From positions 1 to 64,000 of the forward strand of contig NJPS01000018.1 of NCBI GenBank assembly GCA_002946415.1: a stretch of DNA of 64,000 nt, read 5' to 3'. The DNA comes from Rutstroemia sp. NJR-2017a BVV2. Lineage: Eukaryota > Ascomycota > Leotiomycetes > Helotiales > Rutstroemiaceae. Shown here piece by piece: positions 1 to 9,968 of the stretch (position 1 is the stretch's first letter; each line of letters opens with the position of its first letter). A program made the position numbers and the translations under genes. The notes under the pieces were generated by a model. It saw only the letters and a program-made list of their open reading frames with translations, made no database searches and was not told the origin of the DNA.

Positions 1-49
1 AGGTGGGCCTATACCCACCACCTTAAACTTAACGTCGTAGTGATCGATT

Positions 50-156
50 AGGCTTACGAAGCCTATGACTTCAGGCTTACGAAGCCTGTGGTTCAGGCTT
101 ACGATGCCTGTGGCAAATAGGCTTGAGAAGCCTAAGGCAATAGGCCTGAAAGGCCT
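50..156 (+). repeat. Array of five palindromes in the LTR
   Basis: Units at 50-64 and 73-87 read AGGCTTACGAAGCCT. Units at 95-109, 119-133 and 142-156 are variants (AGGCTTACGATGCCT, AGGCTTGAGAAGCCT, AGGCCTGAAAGGCCT). Spacing is 22-24 bp, about two helical turns. The array ends directly at the TATA box. The same array is in the 3' LTR, offset by 4602. It could bind a dimeric factor or form stem-loops; the function is not known. Confidence 0.8.
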
Positions 157-163
157 ATAAATA
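156..163 (+). promoter_or_regulatory. TATA box of the LTR promoter
   Basis: TATAAATA lies just downstream of the palindromes, at the place expected for the U3 promoter of the element. The copy in the 3' LTR is at 4758-4765, and could drive read-out into the GH78 remnant and its flank. Confidence 0.6.
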
Positions 164-285
164 TAGCTAGTCCTTCCCACTGTAGATAGCCCATCAGTTC
201 AATCAAGTTAAGCATCCAGCACCTCACTATCCAGTCCCTTAAGCCTATATTTACCCGCTGTGCCTCTGTACTTGCCTGTACAAGA

Positions 286-299
286 GGTTATGAGCCCGG
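286..299 (+). promoter_or_regulatory. Primer binding site, initiator Met-tRNA anticodon type
   Basis: GGTTATGAGCCCGG begins where the two LTR copies stop matching. Its first 12 bases are complementary to the anticodon stem-loop of eukaryotic initiator methionine tRNA (GGGCUCAUAACC) rather than to a tRNA 3' end. Copia is known to prime from a half-molecule of this tRNA, so the same mode is inferred here. Confidence 0.75.
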
Positions 300-384
300 A
301 AGTGTACTAAGCTTAGGGACCTCAGTTATTTATTCGACCACTAAATCAGCCTATTTATAGGCTAATTCGATCATAAATCCAGCT

Positions 385-1587
385 ATGGAGTTCGACGGAG
401 ATAAGCTTAGAATTATTAAGCTTACAGGCACCAACTACAGGGCCTGGAGCGTACAGATGCAGCTGTACCTTGACGGCCAGGATCTATGGGAGGTAGTCGA
501 ACAGGGCTTTGATGGTGCTAGGGGAGTACCTGGAAAGCCTAAGGGAGAAGGGAAGGAGCCTGTAGAGGCCCCTAAGGATCGAGAGTGGAAGAAGAAGGAT
601 TCAAGGGCTAGTGCTATAATTCTAGGCCTATACGGAAAAGAGGCCTTGAATCATGTACTGTCGAAGGAGACTGCTGGGTTAAGGTGGAAGGCCCTAGAAA
701 GGCTCTATATGCCTAGGGGAATCCAAAAATTGAGCTCTAAAATCGAAGCCTTTGCCAGCTACTCAGTGCCTAAAGGAAGTACTAAAAGGGTGGCTGAAAT
801 CTCAACCGACCTTAGTACCCTCCAGGAGGATATAGGACTTATAGACCCTGAAGAGATACCCTCGGAAAAGCAAAAGATAGGGGTTCTCTATAGGGTTATT
901 CGTGCCTATGATCCTAGATTTGATAACCTAATCAACCAGCTCAAGCTTAGAGAGAAGCCTCTGGATTACATTAGTACAGTGGAATTCTTGGCTGAGTACG
1001 AGCGAGAAATAGGCCCTAAAGAGGGTGCTAAGGAAGGAGCTCTTAGTGCTCAAGCACAGGGCAATCAGAAGGGGAACTTAGGGAAGAATAAGCAGAAGGC
1101 TAAAGGGGAGTGCTTCAATTGCGGCCAGAAGGGCCATTTCAAGGCTAACTGCCCTGAACTAAAAGGCAACAAAGGAGCCAGTACAGGGCCCCTAAGCACC
1201 CCTAGTGGTAGGAGAGGTCTATCCCCTGGGCCGCAGACAGCTAAATCAGCAGAGACTAGCTGGGTATCCCTGGAAGGAAGCCTAGGGTATAGTGATCAAG
1301 AGCCTATATGGATCGTTGATTCGGGGTGCTCTAGGCATATAACCTATGCTAGGTGGCAGTTCGACGACTACACCGAACTAGCCAGGCCTGTAGAAGTGAC
1401 TACAGCGTCGGGGGCAGTAATAAGAGGCATTGGCCAGGGTACTGTCAGACTACAAGTGCTAGTCCAGGGGCAGGTTAGGCCGGTAAAACTAGTGGATGTA
1501 CTGCATGTTCCAGAACTAGCTGGATCCCTTATATCAGTACTACAACTCCAGAATAAGGGATTAACCATTCGCTACTGCAGGACCTAA
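385..1587 (+). CDS. Copia gag and protease part of the polyprotein
   Basis: Open frame of 400 residues beginning at ATG 385. Residues 13-42 form the N-terminal gag segment typical of copia (KLTGTNYRAW). A CCHC zinc knuckle spans residues 243-256 (CFNCGQKGHFKANC), a nucleic-acid binding motif of nucleocapsid. The aspartic protease active site DSG is at residues 312-314 in WIVDSGCSRHIT. Copia normally encodes gag and pol in one frame; here the frame stops at 1585-1587 just after the protease, and the homologous continuation is in the +1 frame, open from 1565. This is probably an indel that disables the copy, because programmed shifts in this superfamily usually lie between gag and protease, not after it. 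Confidence 0.9.
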   Translation: MEFDGDKLRIIKLTGTNYRAWSVQMQLYLDGQDLWEVVEQGFDGARGVPGKPKGEGKEPVEAPKDREWKKKDSRASAIILGLYGKEALNHVLSKETAGLRWKALERLYMPRGIQKLSSKIEAFASYSVPKGSTKRVAEISTDLSTLQEDIGLIDPEEIPSEKQKIGVLYRVIRAYDPRFDNLINQLKLREKPLDYISTVEFLAEYEREIGPKEGAKEGALSAQAQGNQKGNLGKNKQKAKGECFNCGQKGHFKANCPELKGNKGASTGPLSTPSGRRGLSPGPQTAKSAETSWVSLEGSLGYSDQEPIWIVDSGCSRHITYARWQFDDYTELARPVEVTTASGAVIRGIGQGTVRLQVLVQGQVRPVKLVDVLHVPELAGSLISVLQLQNKGLTIRYCRT

Positions 1588-4531
1588 AAGGGAGCTCCTA
1601 ATACAGCCCCAGGGGGCCACAGTGGGTATAGCCAGGCGAGTAGGCCAGGCATATGTACTCCAGGGCCCAAGGTTAGATCAGGAAAGTGCTTATTTGGCTG
1701 CCCAGGGGGCAAAAGACTCTCAGGAAGCACTAATATGGTATCGAAGATTAGGCCATTTGAGTGTTAGCACCCTGAAGGGGCTAAAAGAAGTAACTACAGG
1801 GCTCGACAAACCTATTAAAGAGCTAAAAGAGCCCTGTGATACCTGCTTAACCTCTAAATCAGTGAGGGTAATCAATAGGAAGGCATCTGAGCATTGTACG
1901 AAGCCCCTAGAGCGAGTACATAGTGACTTTTGGGGCCCTTATAGCGTACCCAGCCTAAATGGAGAAGCCTATATACTTACTTTTACCGATGATTATAGTC
2001 GAAAATCATGGGTTTACTTTAGTAAGGAGCATAAGGAGCTTAGAGAGCTCTTTCAGGTGTTCAGGGCTAGGGTTGAGGCCGAATCTGGCCTAAAATTAAA
2101 AGTGATTAGGTGCGATAATACCCAAGAATATAAGGTATTGGAAAGGGCTCTAGCTACTACAGGGGTGCAATTCGAGTTTACTACACCCTATATACCTGAG
2201 CAAAATGGGGTTGCTGAGCGCCTAAATAGGAGCCTAATGGATGTAGCTAGGACTATACTACAGGCCTCAGGCCTACCTAGCAAATTCTGGGCAGAAGCTG
2301 CTAATACGGCCTGTTACTTGAGAAATAGGACCCCTGTAGGGCCTAATGGACTTACCCCCGAGGAGGTATATAGTAGGAAACATCCCTATATTGGGCACCT
2401 AAGAGCATTTGGATATACTGCCTATGCTTATATTGCTAAGGAAAGGAGGCTCAAGCTTGAGCCAAACGCTAGGAAAATGGTATTTATAGGCTACATGCCT
2501 ACGGTTAGGCAATATAGGCTATACGACCCTGAATCGAATAAAGTAGTACTAGCTACAGCACCTAGGTTCGTCGAGAATCAACCATTTAAGCTGGAGAGCT
2601 CTGGAATCAAGCAAATAAGCAGCTCTGAGGAGGCTAGCTCAGAAGCTAAGTTGCCCGAAGGAGACACCATTATAGTGGATACTAGCTACTTAGAGAGCCT
2701 AGAAATGGCTGGAGCAGGGGGCTCAGAAAGCTCTGAGTCGCCTGAGCCAGACGAGCTGGTAGGGCTAAATGAGCCAAGTGAGCTAAATAAGCTAAGTGAG
2801 CTAAGTGAGCCTGAAGGGCCTGGTAATCTCGAGCTAGGGGGGAATAGTACCCTAGGGGGTACCGAAGCTCAAGATCACCAGGAACCTCCCCAGGCTCAAG
2901 AAACCCCCCAAGGAAGGATACTACGAGCTAGGGAGCCCAGGAACTATGCCTTGCTAGCACCCGAAAAAGTTAATATACCCCAGAGCTATACTGAAGCAAT
3001 AAATGACCCTATATGGGGAGCCTACTGGAAGGAGGCAATTAAGGATGAACTAGTGAAATTACAGGCCCTAGGCACCTGGGAATATGCTGTACTCCCAGAA
3101 GGAAAGAAGCCTGTAGACACTAAATAGGTATTCACAGTTAAGTATACTCCTACAGGCCTAATCGATCGTTTTAAAGCCAGGCTAGTTGCACAAGGCTTTA
3201 GCCAAGTGCCTGGAGATGACTTTTTAGAAACCTTTAGCCCTACAGTCAGGCAAGAGAGCCTAAGGGTCCTGCTAGCTATAGGGGTATATAAGGACCTAGA
3301 AATCAAGCAGGTGGATGTAGTTAGCGCCTACCCAAGAGCTAAACTGTATGCTACTATATATGCCAAAGTCCCCTTAGGCCTAGAAGGATGCCCTAAAGGA
3401 AAGGTGCTATAGCTAAAAGCACCTTTATATGGACTTAAGCAGTCAGGCAAGGAATGGTATATCGAAGCATGTAGTGGGCTCAAGAAGCTAGGCTTCCAAC
3501 CCCTATATAGCGATCCTAGCGTGTTCAGGAACCCCGAATCGGGAGTACTAATAGGCTTATATATCGATGATATGCTCATTTTGGGCCCTGTACTACAGGA
3601 GGTGCAGGAGGTAATTAAGAGCATTTCAAGCCTATAGCAGATAAAGGACCTAGGGGATATAGGGACGATTTTAGATCTACAAGTGACCCGGAACCGAGCG
3701 ACCAGGATACTAAAACTGACCCAAAAGGCCTATATGAGGGACCTAATTGCCAGGTTCAAGCTGGAGGCTGCTAAGCCTATAAGCCTCCCTGTAGCTGATC
3801 GCAACAGCTTAATTAAAGGGGAAGAGAACGAGCCTCAGGCCGATTAAGCTCTATATTAGAGTACTATAGGGGGCTTGTTGTAGTACGCTAAGGGCACCAG
3901 GCCAGATATCACTTATATAGTGGGGCAGCTAAGCCAGTACTGTAGTGCACCTAAGGTTAGGCATTGGAATATAGCCCTTAGGGTGCTCAGATATTTAAGT
4001 GGTACTCAGGAATATAGCTTGCAATATAGGTATTTAGGAAGCCAGAAGCCTATACTATAGGGCTACTGTGATGCTGATTACGCGGGGGATACGACTGACA
4101 GGCGGTCGGTTTCAGGGCACTTATACCTATTATTAGGTGGGCCAGTTACCTGGAATTCAGTTAAACAGCGCTGTGTAAGCCTGTCGACCACTGAAGCCGA
4201 ATATATAGCCCTGTCTGAAGCTAGCAAGCAAGGGCAGTGGCTGCGGGCTCTAATTAGGGAGGTAGATAGGCCTCAGTACCTAGGGGACCACCTAGAGGTG
4301 CCTATCCTTAGCGATAATCAGGCCTGTATCGCCCTGGCCAAGGACCCTATAGCTCATGGCAGAACGAAGTATATAGAGGTTCGGTACTACTATATTAGGG
4401 ACCTTATGGCCTATGGCAAGGCTACTGTAGCGTACTGCTCAACTGAGAATATGCTAGCAGATATACTAACTAAGCCCTTACCACTAGCAGTTTATAAAAG
4501 ATGCATTCAGGGGCTAATGAGCCTGAAGTAA
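1583..4531 (+). pseudogene. Copia pol (integrase, RT, RNase H) with seven stops
   Basis: One continuous reading frame holds all pol domains. The GAG-pre-integrase zinc region (RLGHLSVSTLK, with paired Cys near 1840) is followed by the integrase core with its DDE residues (HSDFWGP, RCDN, EQNGVAERLNR). Reverse transcriptase follows from about 2990, with the catalytic YIDDM near 3560, and RNase H with CDADYAGD near 4068 and SDNQA near 4312. In-frame stops are at 3125 (TAG), 3410 (TAG), 3635 (TAG), 3845 (TAA), 3857 (TAG), 3881 (TAG) and 4058 (TAG). From family alignment the first stands at a Trp codon and the others at probable Gln codons. No autonomous activity is expected. Confidence 0.92.
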
Positions 4532-4556
4532 GGTGCTAGGGGCATCTACAGTAGTC

Positions 4557-4566
4557 AGGAAGGGGG
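4557..4566 (+). promoter_or_regulatory. Polypurine tract
   Basis: AGGAAGGGGG lies one base before the 3' LTR start (TGTTGG at 4568), the position for the plus-strand primer of reverse transcription. Confidence 0.75.
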
Positions 4567-4567
4567 C

Positions 4568-4887
4568 TGTTGGAACCGCTGTAGTGGGGTAGGTGGTGGG
4601 GTAGGTGGGCCTATACCCACCATCTTAAACTTAACGTCGTAGTGATCGATTAGGCTTACGAAGCCTATGACTTCAGGCTTACGAAGCCTATGGTTCAGGC
4701 TTACGATGCCTGTGGCAAATAGGCTTGAGAAGCCTAAGGCAATAGGCCTGAAAGGCCTATAAATATAGCTAGTCCTTCCCACTGTAGATAGCCCATCAGT
4801 TCAATCAAGTTAAGCATCCAGCACCTCACTATCCAGTCCCTTAAGCCTATATTTACCCGCTGTGCCTCTGTACTTGCCTGTACAAGA
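4568..4887 (+). repeat. 3' LTR, about 317-320 bp
   Basis: Begins TGTTGG directly after the polypurine tract. It ends at 4884 if the LTR closes with CA, or at 4887 by the match with the 5' copy. It carries the same five palindromes (4652-4758) and TATA box. Host sequence of the GH78 gene starts at 4885-4888. Confidence 0.93.
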
Positions 4888-5350
4888 CATCCCACCGCTC
4901 TGCTAAAGACGTGGCACCGTGGAGGACTTGGTAGGCGTAGCTTGGTGAGGTTGTTACAGTCATCATTTGATATATGATATCGTTTTGCCCCTGTGCTTGC
5001 AACGCTCGAAAAAGCAAAGGCAATGCGATCTCACCAACTGTTAAGTGAGAGTCATTCTCCATTATCGAGTTAACAATCAGATGTGCTACTTTCTCTTCTT
5101 GCCCAAGAGGTACGAGACCCAAATCGAGAGGCATTGAGTTACTAGCTTGAAAGCCTGAGCCATAACTGTACATCCCGTTCACCGACGTCACGAACTTTGA
5201 TTGAAACGCTCCTCTGAGGTCGCTAATCATTGAGCTATACTTCTGAACGTCAGAAGCCTTTCCAAGGATAGTAGCAATCTGCTGGATACGCAAAACTTTC
5301 CCTTGGTCACCTTTAGCCAGAAAATTAGAAAGTCTAAGTCCAAAGCAAGA
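4888..5350 (-). pseudogene. GH78 alpha-L-rhamnosidase gene fragment cut by the retroelement
   Basis: The minus strand encodes the (alpha/alpha)6-barrel part of a glycoside hydrolase family 78 enzyme, which removes terminal alpha-L-rhamnose from plant glycosides and pectin. Recognisable segments are VDTSCFG, SNSMPLDLGLVP, ENDSHLTVGEI, TTSPSYAYQVLHGATSL and AERWD. The reading is open from about 5350 to 4888, where codons for ERWD run into the 3' LTR, so the C-terminus must lie left of the element, outside the window. Upstream there is a possible intron (GTAAGT near 5396, acceptor near 5350), but no further GH78-like sequence was found, so the N-terminal half may also be lost or too divergent to see. 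The insertion separates the last part of the barrel from the rest. Confidence 0.8.
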
Positions 5351-5696
5351 TGTATCTACCGGCGGACCTCTTGTGCTTGGTATTCTAGAATTGATGAAAA
5401 CTTACTCTCTGCTCAAGTGGGAGGGCGATATTCTTGGCATCGGGAGAGGAGATATGCAAATTGATGATGTCATGGTTCACACATTTGATATTGAGTGGTG
5501 CTTAGACTTCCTTCCCACAATTTTTATACGGCCTGTATCGCCATCGTTACCATTATCCGATCATACGTCTACCTATGGCGCAGAAGAACATCGGCTGAAA
5601 GATCAAGAATGGAGAATGGCAGGCCCTGCTTTTGTTCTACTTCATAAGTTTTGGGAACCAGAGCCAAATGAGTGGATTGAAGGAGTGATGGTTTGA
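5331..5696 (+). pseudogene. Unassigned open frame, possible relic of a HET C-terminal module
   Basis: Open frame without a clear ATG start (GTG at 5373; open further upstream) that ends with TGA at 5694-5696, convergent with the HET gene. Its pattern GRGDMQIDDV, then FIRPVS, then WRMAGPAFV recalls the tail of fungal HET proteins (a G-D segment, an LRP segment, and a W.LVG.aYV segment). The resemblance is weak and could be chance. It overlaps the 5' end of the GH78 remnant on the other strand. Nothing else is seen up to 5841. Confidence 0.25.
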
Positions 5697-5841
5697 AGGA
5701 TAGTATTTTTCATATAAATGAATTTGCATTTGGTGACTGGTGGTAATATTATACTCTCTTAGCCTTTTCCTCTGAACTTCAAAGTTTTGAAATAAATTCT
5801 CAGATAATATTTCCTTATTTCAAACCATCTATCTTGTCAGC

Positions 5842-8800
5842 TTAGAACATATGCACTTGAACACCACTTGTAAACATTGCAGGCAACAACCCCTCATTTT
5901 CGTTCAGATTCAAAATTGCAGCTCTCAATGGCTTCGGTACCTGCTGAATCACGATGTCATCCAACTGTCCTTGCAGTCTCTCCCCCCACTTGTCCGCAAG
6001 ACTTTGCATAATTCCACCACTAGAAAGCATTCCTCGTTGGCTCGTTTTGATGAGAAATTTCGTCAGCTTTTCTGTCGTATCCATCTCTCCATTATCTGAG
6101 TCTTGATCAAGCTCTGTTTCCACCTGTCCGACGTCTTGGTCATTCTTTTCGTCTAGTCCGGCGACTTCTTCTGTATACTTTCGAGCACTCCGTCCTTGGA
6201 TGAGCAAACCTACAACTTTGCACAGCTCTGTTTTCTTGTTGTGCATGTAACTTGCCCAGTGTCCCATAAGTCCAGTCTCGGGCAACACGTTTTTGAAATC
6301 AATTGTGTCAGTAGCAATTCTCCGTCCATAATAACTGTGTGTGGAACCTAGTTCAAATTGGCAGAGGAACCAGTTTGCTCCTTCAACGCCCGTGAACCTT
6401 GCTAATACCCATTCACCGACAATGAGGTTAAGATTTGTTTCTTGGACGAAGCGTAGCTTCTTTTCTATCAAATGACTGGATTCATTTTCAGTCTCTTCGT
6501 TTTCTGTATCCTCTTTTTCGTGGTCAAGGTTCTCTGTGACACCGCTTGTTTGGGATCCTTGTCGCATGAAAGTAGGAGACAGTGAAGCAAATTTACTGTA
6601 GTAGCTTCCATTGTCTTGCGTGGAGGAAATTGTGTGTGTTGGACTTCCCTTTTTCTGCGCATCGCTGTCAGACAAAGCCCTGTGGACGACGTCACATACG
6701 TCTAACTGCTTCTTCAATACACCAGCGGCACAGGTAAAATCTACCGTGATCTTTGAGAGCGCAGTACTAATAGTGCACATGCCACTGATCTTCTGGCTGT
6801 CGCTCGCAGCATTTTGTGTTTGATAGCGAAGACCTTGAGCGTTTTGCATGGTGATTATTACTCTTTGAATATCGAAGACGCCCTCAATGCCAGACGTGGT
6901 AACCATAATTGGATTCGGACAAATCATGCTTTTATTGACAGACTCTGCAGAAGTTGTCTCCTGTACTTGTTGTTTGACATCCAGGTTTGGGGTCTCGAGG
7001 TTATCAAAAACACCTTTAAATTCATCTGGAACATTTGCGATATCTCCTTCGGAGGAAACCCAATCAGTAAGAGCAGCAACCAAGGTTTTGGGTTCTAATT
7101 TTAACTGAGTAACGTTGTCTGGTGGGTTGGGAATCTGTGCAGCGTTCGAAGTTTCTTTCTGGAGCTCGGGTTCCTCGGACGCTTCTTTCTTTCCATATAG
7201 GCCTTGAAATCCTTTGACTTTGAGCTTCAGCGTGGAGACTTCGGGCATTTTTGGTGCTTTGATTCCGAAGCGAGAAGCAACATTGACACTCTGTACTTGG
7301 TTGCTCTCATTTACCACCTTCTGAGTACTTTCAGTATTGGTCCTGAGAATAGGCTTCGGCTTATACTTTTCCTCGAAAGCTGCGTGATTTTCGAGATATA
7401 CCACTAGCAGCTTTCCTATATTCCCAAGCTGGGGCTGGAGATTCTCCAAGGTGGTTTTCCTAATGAATTCGAGAATGCTTTTTATCAAGTCAATTGGTAC
7501 ATCTGTATAGGCTGTCCTTTTAACCAAACCAATTGTTCGCTGCAACAACAGCGTGAGACGTGATGCCGTGTGTTGAAGACCATGTCTTTTACTTTTAGAA
7601 GCCTTCGCTAGTATATCGTTTCTTCTTGCAGTGAAATAACTCTCAGCTCTTTCTGGGTTGAACGCCGCCAAATTTGAAGGATACAAGGACCGACCCCGAA
7701 TCGGACTGCCCATATCTTTACCGGCCCAGTTAAAAATTGAAACATCGTTCGTGGTAATTACTACCTCATCGAGCAAGCGGCAAATGGCTTTAGTCGGCCC
7801 TTCTGCGTGGAAAGCCGGGAACTTTACACCAAGAACTCCCATCAAAGAATAAACTCTGTCAATCGCAACGGTACATTCCCTGTACGATGCTAATGCCAGG
7901 ATATTCTGAGCAGAAATTCCAGATCTGCCAAGGCCGCGACAACACTCAGATGGAGGGACATGGTTTGAAAACCTGGACACTTGCTTCCGGTCTTTTTCGA
8001 TAATCCATTTGCAATCATCTATCAATGCTCTTACCAAAAGCTTAATCAAGTTTCTTGCTTGTGGTTTAATTGATAACACATCGAAACCCAAGGCTAGAAA
8101 GAGGGACTTAAGCCGCTGCGCTGCGGGAGTATCCCCGCCGAGGCGAAACTCTATCTCCTGAGCTGCGAGAGAAATCGTGTTTCGAATGTAAGCACTAGAG
8201 TTGTCGTCGTCCATGTTTCCTGGAAAATGCACCCCAAGAAAATCGAGAAGGCCGATTAATCTTCGAGACATATCAGAGCATCCGGGATAGCTGATATACT
8301 CAATCTAGCTCATGGTCAGTCATTTTGCCAGCACACGTCTGAATAATTAAGAGAGAAAGGAATGCACTAGATGGGATAAGTTGCTCAATGAGGACATACT
8401 TTTTCTTCGCTATCCATTAATTCTTTTAGCCTTACAGAGTCCCCAAGAATTGACCGTGCCTCCGGTGGCACATTAAAGATGTCTTTATCTCGAATATGCT
8501 GATCCAGGTAGGGATAATGATAGTAATACGAACCCAGACCTTCTGCGGATCGACTTAAAGGCTTCCATGTTGAATTGACATAGAATGTCATCTTGCTCAA
8601 AACAAGCTCCTGCAATGTCCAACCTCGCGTGGCCCATTTTGGACCAGAAACTTCATCGAATTTATGGAAATTCGACAGCTCATCGGGCTTCTCCAAATGG
8701 TCCCATGTCGAGAGCCATTCTGTAGCAGAAGGAGTATCAAGATGGACCAAACAAAAATCCGCGTTGTTGTACCACTCTCCCATCCGCGCCAGTGAGTCGC

Positions 8801-9968
8801 TGAGTTCGTTTGCATCGCCTTTGTTGATACAGCAAGTATCATTCCACAAATAACGTCTTTTACTAGGAGATGGAAATAACCCTGAATCTAGAATCCTTTT
8901 TGCTTCACGGATAGACCCTTTGATTTTGTTCATGGACTTGTTTCTTTCCAGGATCGGTAGTAATTCCTCGAGCGCCAAAAGGAGATCATGATTCTGGTGC
9001 ATGACTCCACAGCTTGCTTTCGCTTCTTTTAGTCGTTCTTCAGCTTTTCGCAACCGCTCTTCAGCTTGTTGTAACTGTGCTTTGGCTTCCAAAAACTCTT
9101 CCTTCACCCGAGTTGACCCTCCGCTGTCTTCCGTGTCATCTGTCAACTTCGAATGATCAACCCCAGCATCATTTTTAACCTTCTCCAAAACCTCATCTGC
9201 CATCTTTCTCTGATCTAGCTCCTTTCTTTGGGAGTCACGAGAAGTTCGAGCACTACGCTCATCCCAGGTTGCTTCTTTAAATTCGGCTAGCTGGGCAAGA
9301 AGGTCGCGTGTGGTAGATGTGATACCCGAGCGACTAAGGATTTTGTTGATCTTCTTGTCTTGTGCATTTATGTCGTAGGTGCACTGAGCACTGAGTAATT
9401 CAACATCGCTTTTCCCCGCTTCCAGGTGCTTGAAATTCTTGGCTTGGAGCCTTGCAAACCTCTTACTCTCCTCATCGGAATCTTCCTGAATCATTTCGTA
9501 GATTTCTCGTTTCTTCTGACCTTCCTTTACCTTACAGATGAATGGGAAGCTGATCTCTTGGCCTTTCCAGCTGTGAGACAAGATGACATACTGTCCAGAA
9601 GGCCAGTCCTCCATATTGCCTGTGTCTATGTTGAACATTCGCTTAGGAATTTGAATGCCATCAGCGCTGACTGACGATGGATCAAATGCTTCAACCACGT
9701 CATCGAGATCTGGATTTGGAGCGTCGTCATGATTGAAGTCAGGGAGGAAGTTGGCGCCAATCAACCAATTCATAGATTTCCGAACTTTCTCCTGTAGAAG
9801 TGGATCTAGAATACTTTTGACATAAGCGTCCCGGGCTACATTGTACCCAACACCTGCGCTACTGGCAAGCTGTGTTATCATTGACTTTTCAGAGGGAAAG
9901 CTAGTCCCAGTCGCCTCGAATATCTTCCTTCCAAGGCCCAAGATTTCATTTTGGTCAGTCCGCGACAT
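5842..9968 (-). CDS. Large HET-domain (heterokaryon incompatibility) protein
   Basis: Two exons, 9968-8400 and 8304-5842, with an intron 8399-8305 (GTATGT...CTAG), give about 1343 residues. The ATG at 9968 is preferred over an upstream TTG. HET core motifs are present but split: YVILSHSWKG at residue 127, then RYLWNDTCCINKGDANE from about 372 with RMGEWYNNA, then WATRGWTLQELVLSKMTFYV from about 445. Between the first and second motifs lies a charged insertion with heptad-like coiled coil (AQLQQAEERLRKAEERL). After the splice, YISYPGCSDMSRR and IDRVYSLMGVLGVKFPAFHAEG continue the HET family pattern. A C-terminal region of about 600 residues has no recognised domain. HET proteins trigger cell death after fusion of unlike hyphae; that role is inferred from the family. 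Possible extra introns in exon 2 cannot be excluded. Confidence 0.85.

Larger units (their letters stand above)
1..285 (+). repeat. 5' LTR (lacks about 35 bp at its start)
   Basis: Collinear with 4603-4887, with two mismatches. It contains five regularly spaced palindromes (50-64, 73-87, 95-109, 119-133, 142-156) followed by a TATA box. The exact 3' end is ambiguous: a canonical CA end would fall at 282, but the next three bases (AGA) are shared by both copies. Confidence 0.93.
1..4887 (+). mobile_element. Ty1/copia LTR retrotransposon, 5' end cut by window
   Basis: The element has the copia gene order: LTR, primer site, gag, protease, integrase, reverse transcriptase, RNase H, polypurine tract, LTR. 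The window opens inside the 5' LTR: position 1 aligns with 4603 in the 3' LTR, so about 35 bp are missing. The two LTRs align without gaps over 285 bp with two transitions (position 21 C versus T, and one G versus A near position 88), so the last transposition was recent. Coding capacity is broken: one frameshift near 1565-1587 and seven in-frame stop codons in pol. Codon use is unlike that of the neighbours, with many CTA, ATA, AGG and TAT triplets. It lies in a GH78 gene on the opposite strand. The target-site duplication cannot be checked because the left flank is outside the window. Confidence 0.95.

Noticed and set aside
3125..4060. TAG as a sense (Gln) codon in the retroelement
   Set aside because: Host genes in this window, such as gdhA and the classical SDR, end with TAG, so it is a normal stop here. 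One of the stops stands at a Trp position, which fits transition mutations better than recoding.
5373..5696. Treating this frame as part of the GH78 gene
   Set aside because: It lies on the opposite strand to the GH78 remnant and shows no glycoside hydrolase pattern.
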